DNA of 64,000 bases from Symsagittifera roscoffensis (GCF_963678635.1 NC_087064.1:26082189-26146188); one strand, 5' to 3'; numbered from the stretch's first letter, positions 1-10,358 are shown. Notes: generated by a model from the letters alone, not told the origin. A program made the numbers and translations.

Positions 1-3000
1 CCCCTGCCGGATCTACCATGTGGACCGATTCCGGCACAGTTATTCGACTGTACTCGACCACGTCGAGTTGTCCTTCCAGTTTCAACTTGGCCATGTTGAT
101 CCGCGAGGGCCTATAATCTTCAAGTCCTCCAGATCCACATTGACTGATGACTTCCATTTCTAACTTAGTGTCTGCCAGGGTTCGCGCCGTCTTCTTCGAT
201 CTAGTGGCGGTTACGGTCAGACCTGCCAAGAGCATAGGGGGTATCAGATTCTCTTTTTCTCCCCCTGTCAGCGTTGCGCTATCTCCTTGCCCGCTCTCGC
301 CTGAACGACCTGCGCTCGTTAAAGAGGTCACCACTGCGCTGGCTCTCGATTTCACCACTCTCGGGTTCATGGCTCGACTTCCTGTTTTCCCTTTTAGTCG
401 CTTCAGCCCTTTCCTGGCTCGTCTGACAGGTAATTTCTTTGCAACATGCTGATCATCGGCACTGTCTTCTGTTACTGACTCGGTCAGAACATCCGACTCC
501 ATGGAGCTCACTATTTTCTCCAGGACCTCACGCATGATGGGTTGGTTCAATCCCACCTTCATTATGGACTGCGTCCCATATCGCCTTATCACGTCCCAAG
601 ATTTCTCCATGAAGTTTACTCGGCTCCAGATTGCTCCTGTCTTGCCTTCCAACTCCATTTGATATCTTTCCCATTCTTCTTCTGGTAATGTGCTGAGGAA
701 CGATATCTTCATTGACTCTTCGATTTTCCTCCTCCTTGGTGATTCATAAAGCAGTTTCTGCGGATCCCTGCTTCGGCACTCTCTAGCCTGGCTTATTGGG
801 TCTATCGGAGATAGATCGGCCGACGCCTCCTTTGTAGGAGACATGAAGGACGATGGTGCCATTAGCAATAAACTCCCATCGACTTCCCCATCGTCGTCTT
901 CACTGAACCGGTATTCTAGCAAGTCCCTTTCCAACGCTCCTAGATCGGTCTCTCCCGGTTTCTCCGTCTTACTTCCGGTCCCGTCATCGTTATCGTCCTG
1001 ATCCATCAATTCATCGTCGTCCGCATCAGGTTTCGGCCTAGGTCCCGAGGGTCCTTGTCGCGCGTCTGTGCCCGAATCCGGCCGAGCCGGTACGGCCATG
1101 TCTCCTGCATGATAAAACAATTCATCATCGACCAGGAACTCTACCAACTCCTCGCCATGTGGGGCCAGGTCCTCTATCGTTATATATGAGCCTCCTCTGC
1201 TCTCCCTTGCCACCTCCAGCATCACCACTTTCGCTTCTCCTGACCACTTCAGTCTCGATAAGTCATCCGCGGAAGAATATACTTCGTTCCACGTTTCAGC
1301 CGAGACCTCTGGTCTCCTGGAGGGTAGTGCTTTGATCTTTTTCCTGCTCCAGGCATCGGGGAATGAGAAGTCGAACGTATGCGCGGCAGCAACGTTCCAG
1401 CTGATGAAGCGCGGCTCCATCCCTCCACTCCACTTCAGCATTCTCTTCTCTGCGTCACGAGCTGCTCCAATACGAGGGGCAGTGATGGGAGATGTGACTC
1501 CCAACAACATCCTCCTTATCGGTGGATATCGATGGCATTGGTCCGGCAGCGGCCTGGACCCAGGAAGCCATGTTTGTTGATTCTCTTTCGCATGGGCATA
1601 GGCTCCCGGCAATTGAGGTACTCCCACGGCCTCTCCTGTATCCTTCACCACTGGTCTCAAATTCCAGAGTTTTGGGTTAAACTGGATGTGGGACAGATCC
1701 TCACGGCCCATTCTGCATTTGAAGTGGTTGTTGAAGTCCATCAACACCCAGCCTGGCTCTGCTATTCTTCCGAACAGCCTATCGTCGCTAGCCAGCTTCC
1801 TCAGTTCACTCTGTTCTACCCAATTCAGCACGGAACAATCCACTACTGAGACCAGGTTGACGAACAACACTGAATTCCTGTACGCTTTAACTTGCACATC
1901 CGGGAACGCAAAAGACATCACCGGTCCATACACCACTGTGACGAATTCCCTCAGTCCGTGGACCAGAGCCAACGGATCAATCCGCATCATGACAGCTAAG
2001 TCTGTTAGTAAGGGCATGCCACAATACTGCTTACATTCGCCTGCGTTCGTCGCCACCTTGTCCTCTCCTGTGACGCTTCTGTTCTGTTGCAAGAGGTATT
2101 GAAGCAGGAGAGTCCTCCAGTCTTTCATCTTCTTGAGCGAGGCGGTTTCCAACTGTGCATTGAACTCACGACTGGGTCCCTGTAGTTGTTCAGGGTAACG
2201 TAATAGCACAAGCAAATCTCCCAGTCGACCATAGGTCATGGCAATCAGAGTCAGGAGTCCGTCCAATCTCAAATCTGCCAACGCTTGGGTAAAGAGGTTT
2301 GCCGGTCCTTTCACAAAGTTTTCATGACCAAATGTCACGTATAAGGCTAGCACCAGGCCAATCGACAACTTCCTGATGTCTTTGACGAAGCTCGCGATCA
2401 GGTTCCTAGATGCCTTCGGATAGCACGTCGATAGGAAAGATGGCGTCCATCCCACTCCCATTCCACCCAAGATAGCATCTGATCGTTCATACTGTGCCTT
2501 CGTGGCCAGCACGTCAGCTTGGAACTTGTCCAACGACATTGTGTTTACGTCTTGCATCAGTTTCAACATCTTGCCTCCAGCCAACTCCCGGGCATTAAGT
2601 AGATTCTTCAGATACGCGTCTATATCTTTAATTATTGCCGGCGCATGCTCAAACGCGTCCTCACCCAAGGTGCACAGCCTCGGTGACAGATACAACCATA
2701 TGTTGTTGTGTGGCTTCGTACGCAAAGCTATTGCCATGAGGTCCTCCTCTGCTGACGTCATATTCTTTCTGATCATCCTTCCCTGCTCATTCTCTGCATG
2801 ATCCATCTGTCTGAACCAGAGATCATCAGCCACCTGTTGTACTAACAGATGATCGTCACCTACCCCTGGTCTTAGCTTCAGTAATCTTGCGAAGTTGGAC
2901 AGCTCCAACCCCAGAACTTCATCTAGCACCAACCGAGTTGTGCTACAATCTCTGAGCCCCTGTATGGCATTCGAGATGTCAGCCCAAACGGCGGGAAGCT

Positions 3001-5122
3001 CAGATCGGGACGGATAGTAATTGTCCGGGTCCACCACTCTGTTTGGGGCAGGAATTATCACGTTAAATATCCCCTCTGCTATCGTCGTGACCATTGTGTA
3101 CACAAATTGAAGGGGTTCAGGCAACGCAGCGTAGCCTGGTGACAATACGAAGATCACCTTCACCACATTCATGGTGAAACGTTGTCTTGCTGCTGCCTCT
3201 ACCTCGGCCATCGCCGAGAGCAGTGTCATTATCGCCTCCCCTATAACTTCGTTACTCGGGATCGATCCATCCGTCAGACGTGACAATAAGCCTCTGCTTT
3301 GTAGATGGTCATTTGAGCCTGCAACCACTATTACCTGCGGCTCCATGCTGACCACTCTCCGTACACTTATCATCATGCCTATCGCCTGTCCCCAGTCCAG
3401 TTTAGGCGCCGTTAAGAAAATCACATCGGGCCAGAATAGAGAACGGGGCGTGTAGAGATAATCGGAGCCGGCCACAACCAGATATTTGGCAGCCTTCATG
3501 TCCAAGGGGTCATAAGCTGCAAAAAGGCCATCGCCTTTTGGGGCCTTCAGGTTCCCGTATCTCTTATCGTCTCCAACCACTGTTGTAGTTCGGGGGTAAT
3601 CCCTCGAATACTCGCCCGGCGTCTGACCGGGTGGTTTAGCGAATTGTCTGTACATCTTGTGATGTTTGTTATTGGGCTTGTTCTCCGTCTGGAACTTGCC
3701 CTTGCGCACAGGTGGTGTCCTTTCCCGGGTCCTATCTCGAACGTCGGTGAGCGACCGGGTGTTTAAAGGTCCAAAGGTATTGTCATGAGGTAATCCATCC
3801 AGGTCTACATGTCGGAGTGAGGTCGAGGAGCTGAATTTCTCCTGCTCTGCTAGCAGCCAATCCACACCCGGTATCCGATACAGTCGCGACACTGTGGGAC
3901 TTTCACCGCCAGTAATTCTCATCGCATCCTCCCGACACGTCAAGGTATTCATATTCAACTTCGCCGACATGTCCGTCTTATACTGACCCCAATGACTAGG
4001 ATCTGATCTATTCCAAAGCAGCCTGCTGCCTGATTCGATCCCCTCCGCTGGCACGGTACTTGTAGACGGTCCTGCTGTCGAAGCAGGATTTGTCGTGGCA
4101 GGCGAATCGTTCCTCCTAGACGCGGTCTGGGAGTTATTCCTGTTGTTCTGTTCCACCGATCTGCCGAGTCGGCTTCCAATCGATTGCGGCCTGGGAGGAG
4201 GAGCAGTCCCTAGCCTGTCTCTCACGTTCGAGCTCGGAGCGACGGTTGCGGCTCCAACCGTCTCCGTTGCCAAGGGCCCTAGACGGTTGGCGAGGGATTC
4301 GGGCACGGTTGCCCTTATTCTACTCCCTCCGGTCGAATTGGTCCGAGCCAAAGAACCGGTCGCCCTCGACTCTTGCTCCGCTTCCCTCAATTGCGTCTGA
4401 AACACATCATTAATCCAATGCCTCCCTCGTTGGGTATTGAAGTGCACTCCATCTTTAGTGAGCGCGATGTGGTCAGTCATGCGCAGCATATTTTCGAGAT
4501 CCAGGAGTCGCAACTCGCCAGGGTTGTTTCTCACCAGACTGCGGGTCATTTCATTCCACCGCGTCACGTTGCCATTCATTAAATCTGCAGCTATGGTGCC
4601 CACCAAAGGATTTGGTGGTATCGTGCACAAGATCACGAGTTTGGGTCTGTACTTTTCTTTCAATTCGTTCAAGAGACACACCAATAGAGGTTCCCACTTG
4701 TTCTCCGGAGTCACGGGGGCTCTCGAGACGTCATTGGTCCCCAGCATTATTATTAATGTATCCAAATGATCCTCGCTCTGGAACTCCATCATTTTGATGA
4801 CCTGAGCCACTGAGGCTCCTCCAAAGGACAGAATGGTAGTATGACCATAGACGAAGATCTCATTCAGATCTCTCACCAAACTGTCTCCAATGATCAAATG
4901 GCGACTCCCTGGGGGAATTACTTGGTCGTTCGTGGCGGGGTTCCAGCTCATGTCATTCAGGCAGGCTCGAGGATGCTCGGCTGGCACTTGCGTGAACTGA
5001 TGACGTGCCATCAGATTCTTCCTGATGTCTACCACGCGAGACTTCTCAAAGACTCCACCAGGCGCAGAACACGCTATCGTGCGGGTTGCTCGCTCCGAGC
5101 TATTTGATGAATGATCACGACG
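1..5122 (-). CDS. Env-position giant ORF of element A with SGNH hydrolase domain (partial, runs off left edge)
   Basis: Reading the minus strand from 5122 to 1 by hand gives an uninterrupted frame of about 1,707 codons with no stop before the window edge; the first ATG is at 5011. An SGNH/GDSL hydrolase domain lies near the N-terminus. Block I is HLIIGDSLVRDL (Ser codon 4882-4880), block III is IIMLGTNDVS (4758-4727), and block V is DGVHF (Asp 4453-4451, His 4444-4442). About 350 codons further on is a second, degenerate SGNH-like region with VVAGSDYLY (about 3480-3450) and VIVVAGSNDHL (about 3335-3303), then VIFVLSPGY (about 3153-3127). The rest is unrecognised and partly acidic, with a DDDE-rich stretch near 1020. 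The frame is the same as upstream ORF3, separated by one UAG. Such domains usually hydrolyse ester bonds; the substrate here is unknown. Domain calls are from motifs only. Confidence 0.82.
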
Positions 5123-5125
5123 CTA
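5123..5125 (-). other. In-frame UAG between ORF3 and the SGNH ORF
   Basis: Codons read TCC TAG CGT CGT, and the frame is open on both sides (322 codons before it, over 1,700 after). The stop is followed by C, a base often found after leaky stops. It may be a readthrough site joining ORF3 to the SGNH protein, a simple gene boundary with re-initiation at ATG 5011, or a point mutation. Confidence 0.6.
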
Positions 5126-6091
5126 GGAAGGAACGATCCTAGCCAGTGTCCGCTCAGTGCCTCTGTTGATCTCATCCATCGCGGCTCTGGCCACTTGGTT
5201 AAATGATTCCTGAAATTGAGGAGCTAGATAGGTGTCAGAAGGGTCTGGTATCGTAAACCTCTGACTCGAAGCAGACGGTCGTGTCTGCTGAGGAGCCTCG
5301 GGCCCCCTTGATGCACGCAAATCCAGAACCTCAGGTCCTCTCGATGCGCACAGCTCCTGCGCTGCTGTCCTGGGGCGTGTGTCGTTAGATCCCTCCGAGG
5401 ACCTCATGCTCGCCAGGATTTCCGGTGACACTTGGCTCACCTTCGCCATATACAGCTCCTTCAGGTGCTTTATCTCATCCTCCTTGTAGGCCACCTGCAG
5501 ATCTTCAAATTTCTTTTTCCATTCGTCTCTCTCCCGAGCTATGGCCCTGTACTCCTGAAGTTTGGCACACAGCTCACTCTGATCTCTCTCCTTCTTCTCC
5601 AGTGTCTCAATCGTCTCCGACGTCTGGATCTCTATCTCGCTCACTCTCACTCTCTTTAGGGGAGGAGCAGCTGTTGGAGAGTCGACAGAGTGTGACGGGC
5701 CTGGCCCATCACGTTGTCTCTTCGCTCCAATGAGTGGCTGCGCAGGTTGGACGGGTAAGGGCATCTCACCTAGCCGGTGGTCCCTTTGCTCACCTAGTCC
5801 TGGCTCACGAGCCAGGTCGTGGCCAGACATCTCTCCGCGCCTCCATCTCATCAATCGGTTTCGGCCTCTCTCGGCGGTCCCGGACTCACCAAAGGCCAAC
5901 ATCAACACGACTTCTGTAGGGCGATTCCCTCGACCCTCTCTTCCCAGTGCATTGAGGAGTGCGACCACAAACATCGCCAACCCCGGGTCTTCTCGTGTAA
6001 AATCACAATCGATCAGCCGCTGATAGATCTCGTCTAGAGTCGCTCCTAGACTCGCTGAGAGGAATTCCATGAGTTCGTTCGTGTCACCCAT
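5123..6091 (-). CDS. ORF3 of element A, coiled-coil protein upstream of the SGNH ORF
   Basis: A 322-codon ORF from ATG 6091 to UAG 5123. The frame is open up to about 6178 but has no ATG there, and the start chosen aligns with the ATG of the homologous ORF in element B (32,673). The first ~100 residues are conserved between A and B (blocks DEIYQRLIDCDF and RPTEVVLM) and look helical. A charged, heptad-like segment in the middle (around EKKERDQSELCAKLQEYRA) predicts a coiled coil. The C-terminal third is rich in S, P, R and Q. I do not recognise the family. It occupies the place of a retroviral env leader gene, 94 nt downstream of a conserved splice acceptor. It may be an assembly or scaffold protein, or an N-terminal extension of the SGNH product by readthrough. 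Confidence 0.75.
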   Translation of the reverse strand: MGDTNELMEFLSASLGATLDEIYQRLIDCDFTREDPGLAMFVVALLNALGREGRGNRPTEVVLMLAFGESGTAERGRNRLMRWRRGEMSGHDLAREPGLGEQRDHRLGEMPLPVQPAQPLIGAKRQRDGPGPSHSVDSPTAAPPLKRVRVSEIEIQTSETIETLEKKERDQSELCAKLQEYRAIARERDEWKKKFEDLQVAYKEDEIKHLKELYMAKVSQVSPEILASMRSSEGSNDTRPRTAAQELCASRGPEVLDLRASRGPEAPQQTRPSASSQRFTIPDPSDTYLAPQFQESFNQVARAAMDEINRGTERTLARIVPS

Positions 6092-6185
6092 TTCTTTTCG
6101 TGTTGATTCTTGTTGTCGTGTCGTGTAATTTCTTTCTGTCTCCTCTGATTCAGTGTTCAGTAAACAATTTTCGATCAATCAAGAT

Positions 6186-6187
6186 CT
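6186..6187 (-). promoter_or_regulatory. Probable 3' splice acceptor upstream of ORF3 (element A)
   Basis: On the minus strand the sequence is CTGTTTTTTAG followed by ATCTTGATTGATC. Element B has TTCTTTTCTAG followed by ATCCTGATTGATC at the equivalent place, while the surrounding intergenic DNA is otherwise diverged. A pyrimidine run ending in AG, conserved at the same distance from the ORF3 start, fits a subgenomic env-type mRNA. The donor was not identified. Confidence 0.6.
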
Positions 6188-6533
6188 AAAAAACAGGTCG
6201 CGACTTAGAACCATCATTTTTGGATGCCACATCGATCAATTCTTTAAAACTCTCCATTGAAATTCTCTGCACAATTCTGATTTAAAATTTAGCACCAAGG
6301 TGGATCGTCCACCTTTATCTTTGTCAGAGTAGCACGAATAAGCGCTGTCACCTTGATGACACAAACATAAAACATATCATAACAATAACATAACATAAAC
6401 ACATAAACATCACACACCTATACTATCATATAAAAACCTAATCCCTAATACTGTACCTAAAACCTAACCTAAAACTTGACTCTAATTCTTATCGAGCAAC
6501 TTAATAAAAACCACTTATCGCCGAGCGCAATTC
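6188..6533 (-). other. Pol-ORF3 intergenic spacer of element A
   Basis: AT-rich non-coding gap of about 350 bp between the pol stop and the splice acceptor. It contains short runs of CATAAACA and ACCTAAAAC-like words on the plus strand. Element B has a similar-sized gap (32,299-32,672). No ORF or other signal was seen apart from the acceptor. Confidence 0.6.
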
Positions 6534-9500
6534 TTAGCATATGCTCAGATAGTATTTTTTATGTAAGTAAACCTCTATGTCAGTCTCTGAAAATATCACA
6601 TGCACAAGAGCGTACAACTCTCTCGGGTGTAGCTTCCCTCTATTGGGATCATAAACTGGCAACGAGAGAGAGGTCACACCTCTCTCAACCAGGAAATCCC
6701 TAAGTCGAGTCAAGGCCAATACCAAGCTCTCCGGATTCACGTGTTGCCTATCAGTAGCTTTCGTAACCAAAAAACACAAATATTTCCCTGGTATCTGTGA
6801 TGCAACAGGGGGCAACGCTATCATTCCTCCTACACCCGGCCTCTGTTTCCACAAAAACTCGATATTCTTGTACTCTCTTTTAAAGTCGGCCGCTAGTGCT
6901 GTTTTGAAGCTTACGTCCGCAGTTATCGCTATGGCGCACGTGCGTTCCGTGAGTATGAAATCGCTGTCCGTTATGACGATATTGTTCGAATAGTGGTTCG
7001 GTAGATCAAAATACGATTCAAAGATTCGTCCAAAAGGTGGTTTCTTAGCATTCTCGCCCTCTGTCTCTAGTTCTCCGGTTTCTCTTGCCGATTTCAATTT
7101 TTTTATTATGAGATTTTCGGTGTGGGTGAGTCCTACCCCCACTCCCCGGACAAAAATATCCATCGACGTCCCCGTCGATCGCCCAAAGTCTAGGAGACCG
7201 AGGTTGGATTGTGGAACACGTAGAGGACCATCTGGGGCGACCCAGTTGGACTCGGTATTATCATGACTGAAGTATTTGACGCCGTCTCTATCGACGTCCC
7301 GAATCGTCAGGATCGTCTCTTTTGGATCTGTCGGCAGATCATGGAGCCATTCGAGCACGCGCAAGTTTGTTAGTTCTTGCTCATGAGTCTGTTCCGCTTC
7401 TGGTTCGAACTCCACTTCCGGTTCTGATCGATCGTCGATCCAATCTTGATCCATATCGTTCACAAGGTCGATTTCTTCTAGCATCGCTACCTCGTCCAGC
7501 CCCACCAGCGAGTCTATGACATCACTCACTACTATCCGGTCTACAACGAAGTCCTCGCCATACGGATTGTATTTCTTCTGGTTTTTTCCTCTCTTACTTT
7601 GGCGTGTCTCCATAGTGAGCGGAAAGTCAGGCTGTGTTCCTTTGTCAATTTCGGTTTGTTCCGGGCAATCCCAGTCTTCTTCGGCATAGGGTAGAGTTTC
7701 ATCGTCCACCTCTACTCGCTCAGTCAACTCGAGATCCAGTGGTAGATCACAATCGTCCACCACCTCATTCCCGTCGTTCTTGTCGCGAGTACCCCTTTCA
7801 TTCACTTCACAAGCAGGATCCACTATTAAATAGTCTCCCTCTTGCATGTCCGCTGGAATGCACCAATCCTCTGACGAGGCATTGTGCGGTTTGATATTCT
7901 CGTAATGAGCCGCTCTTCCAGTGTTCAGCCGATAAAAACGACCTCCTTGATGCACCTCTGTTATCTGAAATGGACCACGCCATTTCTTTAATAGTTTCTT
8001 GGTTCCTTTTGGTGGAACCACTTCCTGGAACACCCAGACGTAATCGCCAACTGAGTAGGCTTTTGCATCGGCTGTTCTTTTATCAAACCTCCTTTTTTGT
8101 CTAATTTGCGCCTGTTGCGTATTCCTCCTGCATAAGTCATTAAGGTCCTGCTGTCTTCTAATAACGTCCCGCACGTACGTTTGCGGTGCTGTCCTCTTCC
8201 CTTCATATTCAGGGTAGAAGAACGTTAATGGGAGTGCTTTTTCGTGACCCGTCAGCATCATATGTGGACTTATTCCCGTGGTGGAATGCTCCGTGCTGTT
8301 GTAAGCACCCATCACTTGCGGCAAGTGCTTGTCCCAGTCATCCATGTAGCGTGAGCAGTAGACTCTCAACATGGATACCAGTGTGCGATTCTGCCTCTCG
8401 ACTAGGCCATTCGTTTGCGGGTGATAAGTGGTCGAGTGGGCCTGAGCTACCTGCGACCTTTTCATTAACTCTTTTGTGAGATCACCTACGAATGCTTTGC
8501 CATTGTCCGATTGGAACGTGATGGGGCAGCCATGCCTTGCTATCCACACGTTTATCAAATGATCGCATGTTTCTTCTGCCGATGCTGTCATGCAGGGTGC
8601 TGCCTCCGCATACTTCGAAAAATGGTCGATCATTACCAGCACCTGATTATAGCCCGTTGCTGTCATGCAGATTTTCTGATGATCAATTTGCACCACTTCG
8701 TTGAAACCTGACGATTCTATTGACTGTAGGGGGAACCTTAGTTTCCTGGGATCCTTTGCCTGTTGACAAGACAGGCATGCGGCTATCCATTTCTCACAAG
8801 CCTTCTTCAATCCCGGCCATTCGAATCGTTTTTGTATCCTGTTATACACTTTGTCCACGCCTTGATGTCCCATCTGATCATGTGAGCGAAAGAGCAATTC
8901 GGTCTGGTACAACTGTGGTAACACTATTGAATTGTATTTATAAAGGACCTTGTCCTCCTCCTTGCGCTTACAGGCTACGATTCCGTCCTTATTCAGGTAC
9001 AACAAGTCTTTCCTCTTCAGGTAAAATTGCTTCAGGATTTTGTAGCTGTCTTCTTCCAAGTCTCCCTTGTCAGGTGCTCCATTCTCGATCCATCTTTTCA
9101 GACTGCTCGTCATTCTATCATTTCGTTGAGCCCTCAGGAGATCCGACAGCCTGTACCTGGCTTTCAAATACGTCTTCACCACATTCATTTGCCCACTCAT
9201 TATCTCCGGAGCATGAGCATCGTCCATCAACTTGACACACCATATCTTTTTCAAAGGCGTCGCTTCTTGCACAGATGGTTCCAGATTGGTACGGACGACC
9301 GTACCATGTGGCAGCAATCTGGTTGGGCGTTTTGAAACTGCTATCAGCTCGAGCTCGTCTGCGGCATTATCTACCACAGTGCCCTCTTCATCTGAGGTGT
9401 ATCTGTCCCTGTCTGGATCCTGATGTGTTTCTCGGTCCAGCCCACGCTGCTTCCAGTCTACCAATAAGGAGTGGATTGCGATCTCTGACACATCGGAATT

Positions 9501-10358
9501 GGAAGTTGTTTCAGACGTGTTGTCCCAGGACTGGGGTCTCGAGTCACCACTTGAGTCGACTGATTCCTCAACATCATATTCCAAGTTGTCTGAGATGTTC
9601 CTTGACTCCCCGGACAAAACTCTGTCCATCGGTCGCTTTGAACCCGACTCCCCGGACAAAATTCTGCCCCTAGGTGGTCTAGTCAACCTCTCCCACTCAA
9701 AGGTGTCTGACTCATCAGAGGAGACGTCCTTGACTGGCTCGAAGGTGTCAGACTCCCCGGACATTGTCTCGTCCATGGACGAACAATCTGGGCTTGGCTC
9801 GTATTCCTCTTTTGCATCCGTGAAGTGCACTCTCCTCGTGAAGTTAGATTTCGACCTGATCCTGACTTCCTCAGTAGCTTGGTTTTGATTCGATGTTCCA
9901 TATTCAGTGAACGAAGTTCTCAACAATACTTCTTTCGGCATCGAGGTCACCAGCTGGTTGACGATCGACCTGCAATCCCGTTCAACGCCTCGGCTGCGAA
10001 TGGACACTGGCCTCTTCTCTGTTCTCTCGGTGACAGTCAACCTCTGCATGGTCTCCATCCATTCACGATCATGCCTATTCACTTCCCTATCCAACAAGTC
10101 ACGGAGTTTTCCCATGACGTCCGGCGCCACGTTCACCGTCTTATTCAATAAAGCGATGCTGTTTATACCCAGCCTGGTCAGTTCTTGCTGTACCAAGTTG
10201 GATCGGACTAGCAGGTCCAACGGAACGGGTTCGCCTCTGGCTAAAAGCTTTATCTCCGCGGCCGTCTCCACTGGAAGGTCAGGGTGTCCAGGTATAGGAT
10301 GTCCTGATTTGTCTAACCACCTAGTAAGTGGCAGCTTATCGTAGGTTTCTTTGTCCAA
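6534..10358 (-). CDS. Pol part 2 of element A: linker, integrase and C-terminal macro-like domain
   Basis: This frame continues gag-pol after a single-base frameshift near 10,350; it begins at a TTG and has no credible start of its own. Residues 1-470 are a long variable linker with repeated LSGES-type acidic motifs. Integrase follows: the zinc-binding H493-x4-H498 and C528-x2-C531, then the catalytic triad D559, D618 and E654, with 35 residues between the last two. A GPY/F-like module (KKWRGPF...ENIKPH) lies at about 790-825. Residues about 1065-1274 form a second module conserved almost end to end in element B. It resembles macro domains of the TARG1/OARD1 class: an ITADVSFKTALAADFKREY strand-helix, GKYLCFLVTKA, a helix SLVLALTRLRDFLVERGV, LSLPVYDPNRG, then a final helix-strand. 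Ty3/gypsy Pol normally ends after integrase, with or without a chromodomain. The macro assignment is inferred from motif order. Confidence 0.9.
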   Translation of the reverse strand: MDKETYDKLPLTRWLDKSGHPIPGHPDLPVETAAEIKLLARGEPVPLDLLVRSNLVQQELTRLGINSIALLNKTVNVAPDVMGKLRDLLDREVNRHDREWMETMQRLTVTERTEKRPVSIRSRGVERDCRSIVNQLVTSMPKEVLLRTSFTEYGTSNQNQATEEVRIRSKSNFTRRVHFTDAKEEYEPSPDCSSMDETMSGESDTFEPVKDVSSDESDTFEWERLTRPPRGRILSGESGSKRPMDRVLSGESRNISDNLEYDVEESVDSSGDSRPQSWDNTSETTSNSDVSEIAIHSLLVDWKQRGLDRETHQDPDRDRYTSDEEGTVVDNAADELELIAVSKRPTRLLPHGTVVRTNLEPSVQEATPLKKIWCVKLMDDAHAPEIMSGQMNVVKTYLKARYRLSDLLRAQRNDRMTSSLKRWIENGAPDKGDLEEDSYKILKQFYLKRKDLLYLNKDGIVACKRKEEDKVLYKYNSIVLPQLYQTELLFRSHDQMGHQGVDKVYNRIQKRFEWPGLKKACEKWIAACLSCQQAKDPRKLRFPLQSIESSGFNEVVQIDHQKICMTATGYNQVLVMIDHFSKYAEAAPCMTASAEETCDHLINVWIARHGCPITFQSDNGKAFVGDLTKELMKRSQVAQAHSTTYHPQTNGLVERQNRTLVSMLRVYCSRYMDDWDKHLPQVMGAYNSTEHSTTGISPHMMLTGHEKALPLTFFYPEYEGKRTAPQTYVRDVIRRQQDLNDLCRRNTQQAQIRQKRRFDKRTADAKAYSVGDYVWVFQEVVPPKGTKKLLKKWRGPFQITEVHQGGRFYRLNTGRAAHYENIKPHNASSEDWCIPADMQEGDYLIVDPACEVNERGTRDKNDGNEVVDDCDLPLDLELTERVEVDDETLPYAEEDWDCPEQTEIDKGTQPDFPLTMETRQSKRGKNQKKYNPYGEDFVVDRIVVSDVIDSLVGLDEVAMLEEIDLVNDMDQDWIDDRSEPEVEFEPEAEQTHEQELTNLRVLEWLHDLPTDPKETILTIRDVDRDGVKYFSHDNTESNWVAPDGPLRVPQSNLGLLDFGRSTGTSMDIFVRGVGVGLTHTENLIIKKLKSARETGELETEGENAKKPPFGRIFESYFDLPNHYSNNIVITDSDFILTERTCAIAITADVSFKTALAADFKREYKNIEFLWKQRPGVGGMIALPPVASQIPGKYLCFLVTKATDRQHVNPESLVLALTRLRDFLVERGVTSLSLPVYDPNRGKLHPRELYALVHVIFSETDIEVYLHKKYYLSIC
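7141..7152 (-). promoter_or_regulatory. Internal polypurine-tract-like motif inside the macro-like domain (A)
   Basis: The minus strand carries TTTTTGTCCGGGGAGTGGGGG; its 12-nt core matches the tract abutting the 3' LTR of element B. Here it is read FVRGV, a different frame from the linker copies. Confidence 0.5.
9605..9763 (-). promoter_or_regulatory. Three polypurine-tract-like motifs in the pol linker (A)
   Basis: Copies of TGTCCGGGGAGT lie on the minus strand at 9605-9616, 9647-9658 and 9752-9763. Two are preceded by a run of four Ts, like the T-rich box before many retroelement polypurine tracts; the third is preceded by CAA. They encode the LSGES/MSGES repeats. Element B has three at the matching place. 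Confidence 0.5.

Noticed and set aside
1-5107. Plus-strand ORFs of 60-170 codons over the left 5 kb
   Set aside because: They are antisense shadows of the single minus-strand frame that is open across the entire region.
6410-6480. Telomere-like repeats (CCTAA words)
   Set aside because: Only a few irregular ACCTAA words in an AT-rich spacer; no tandem array.
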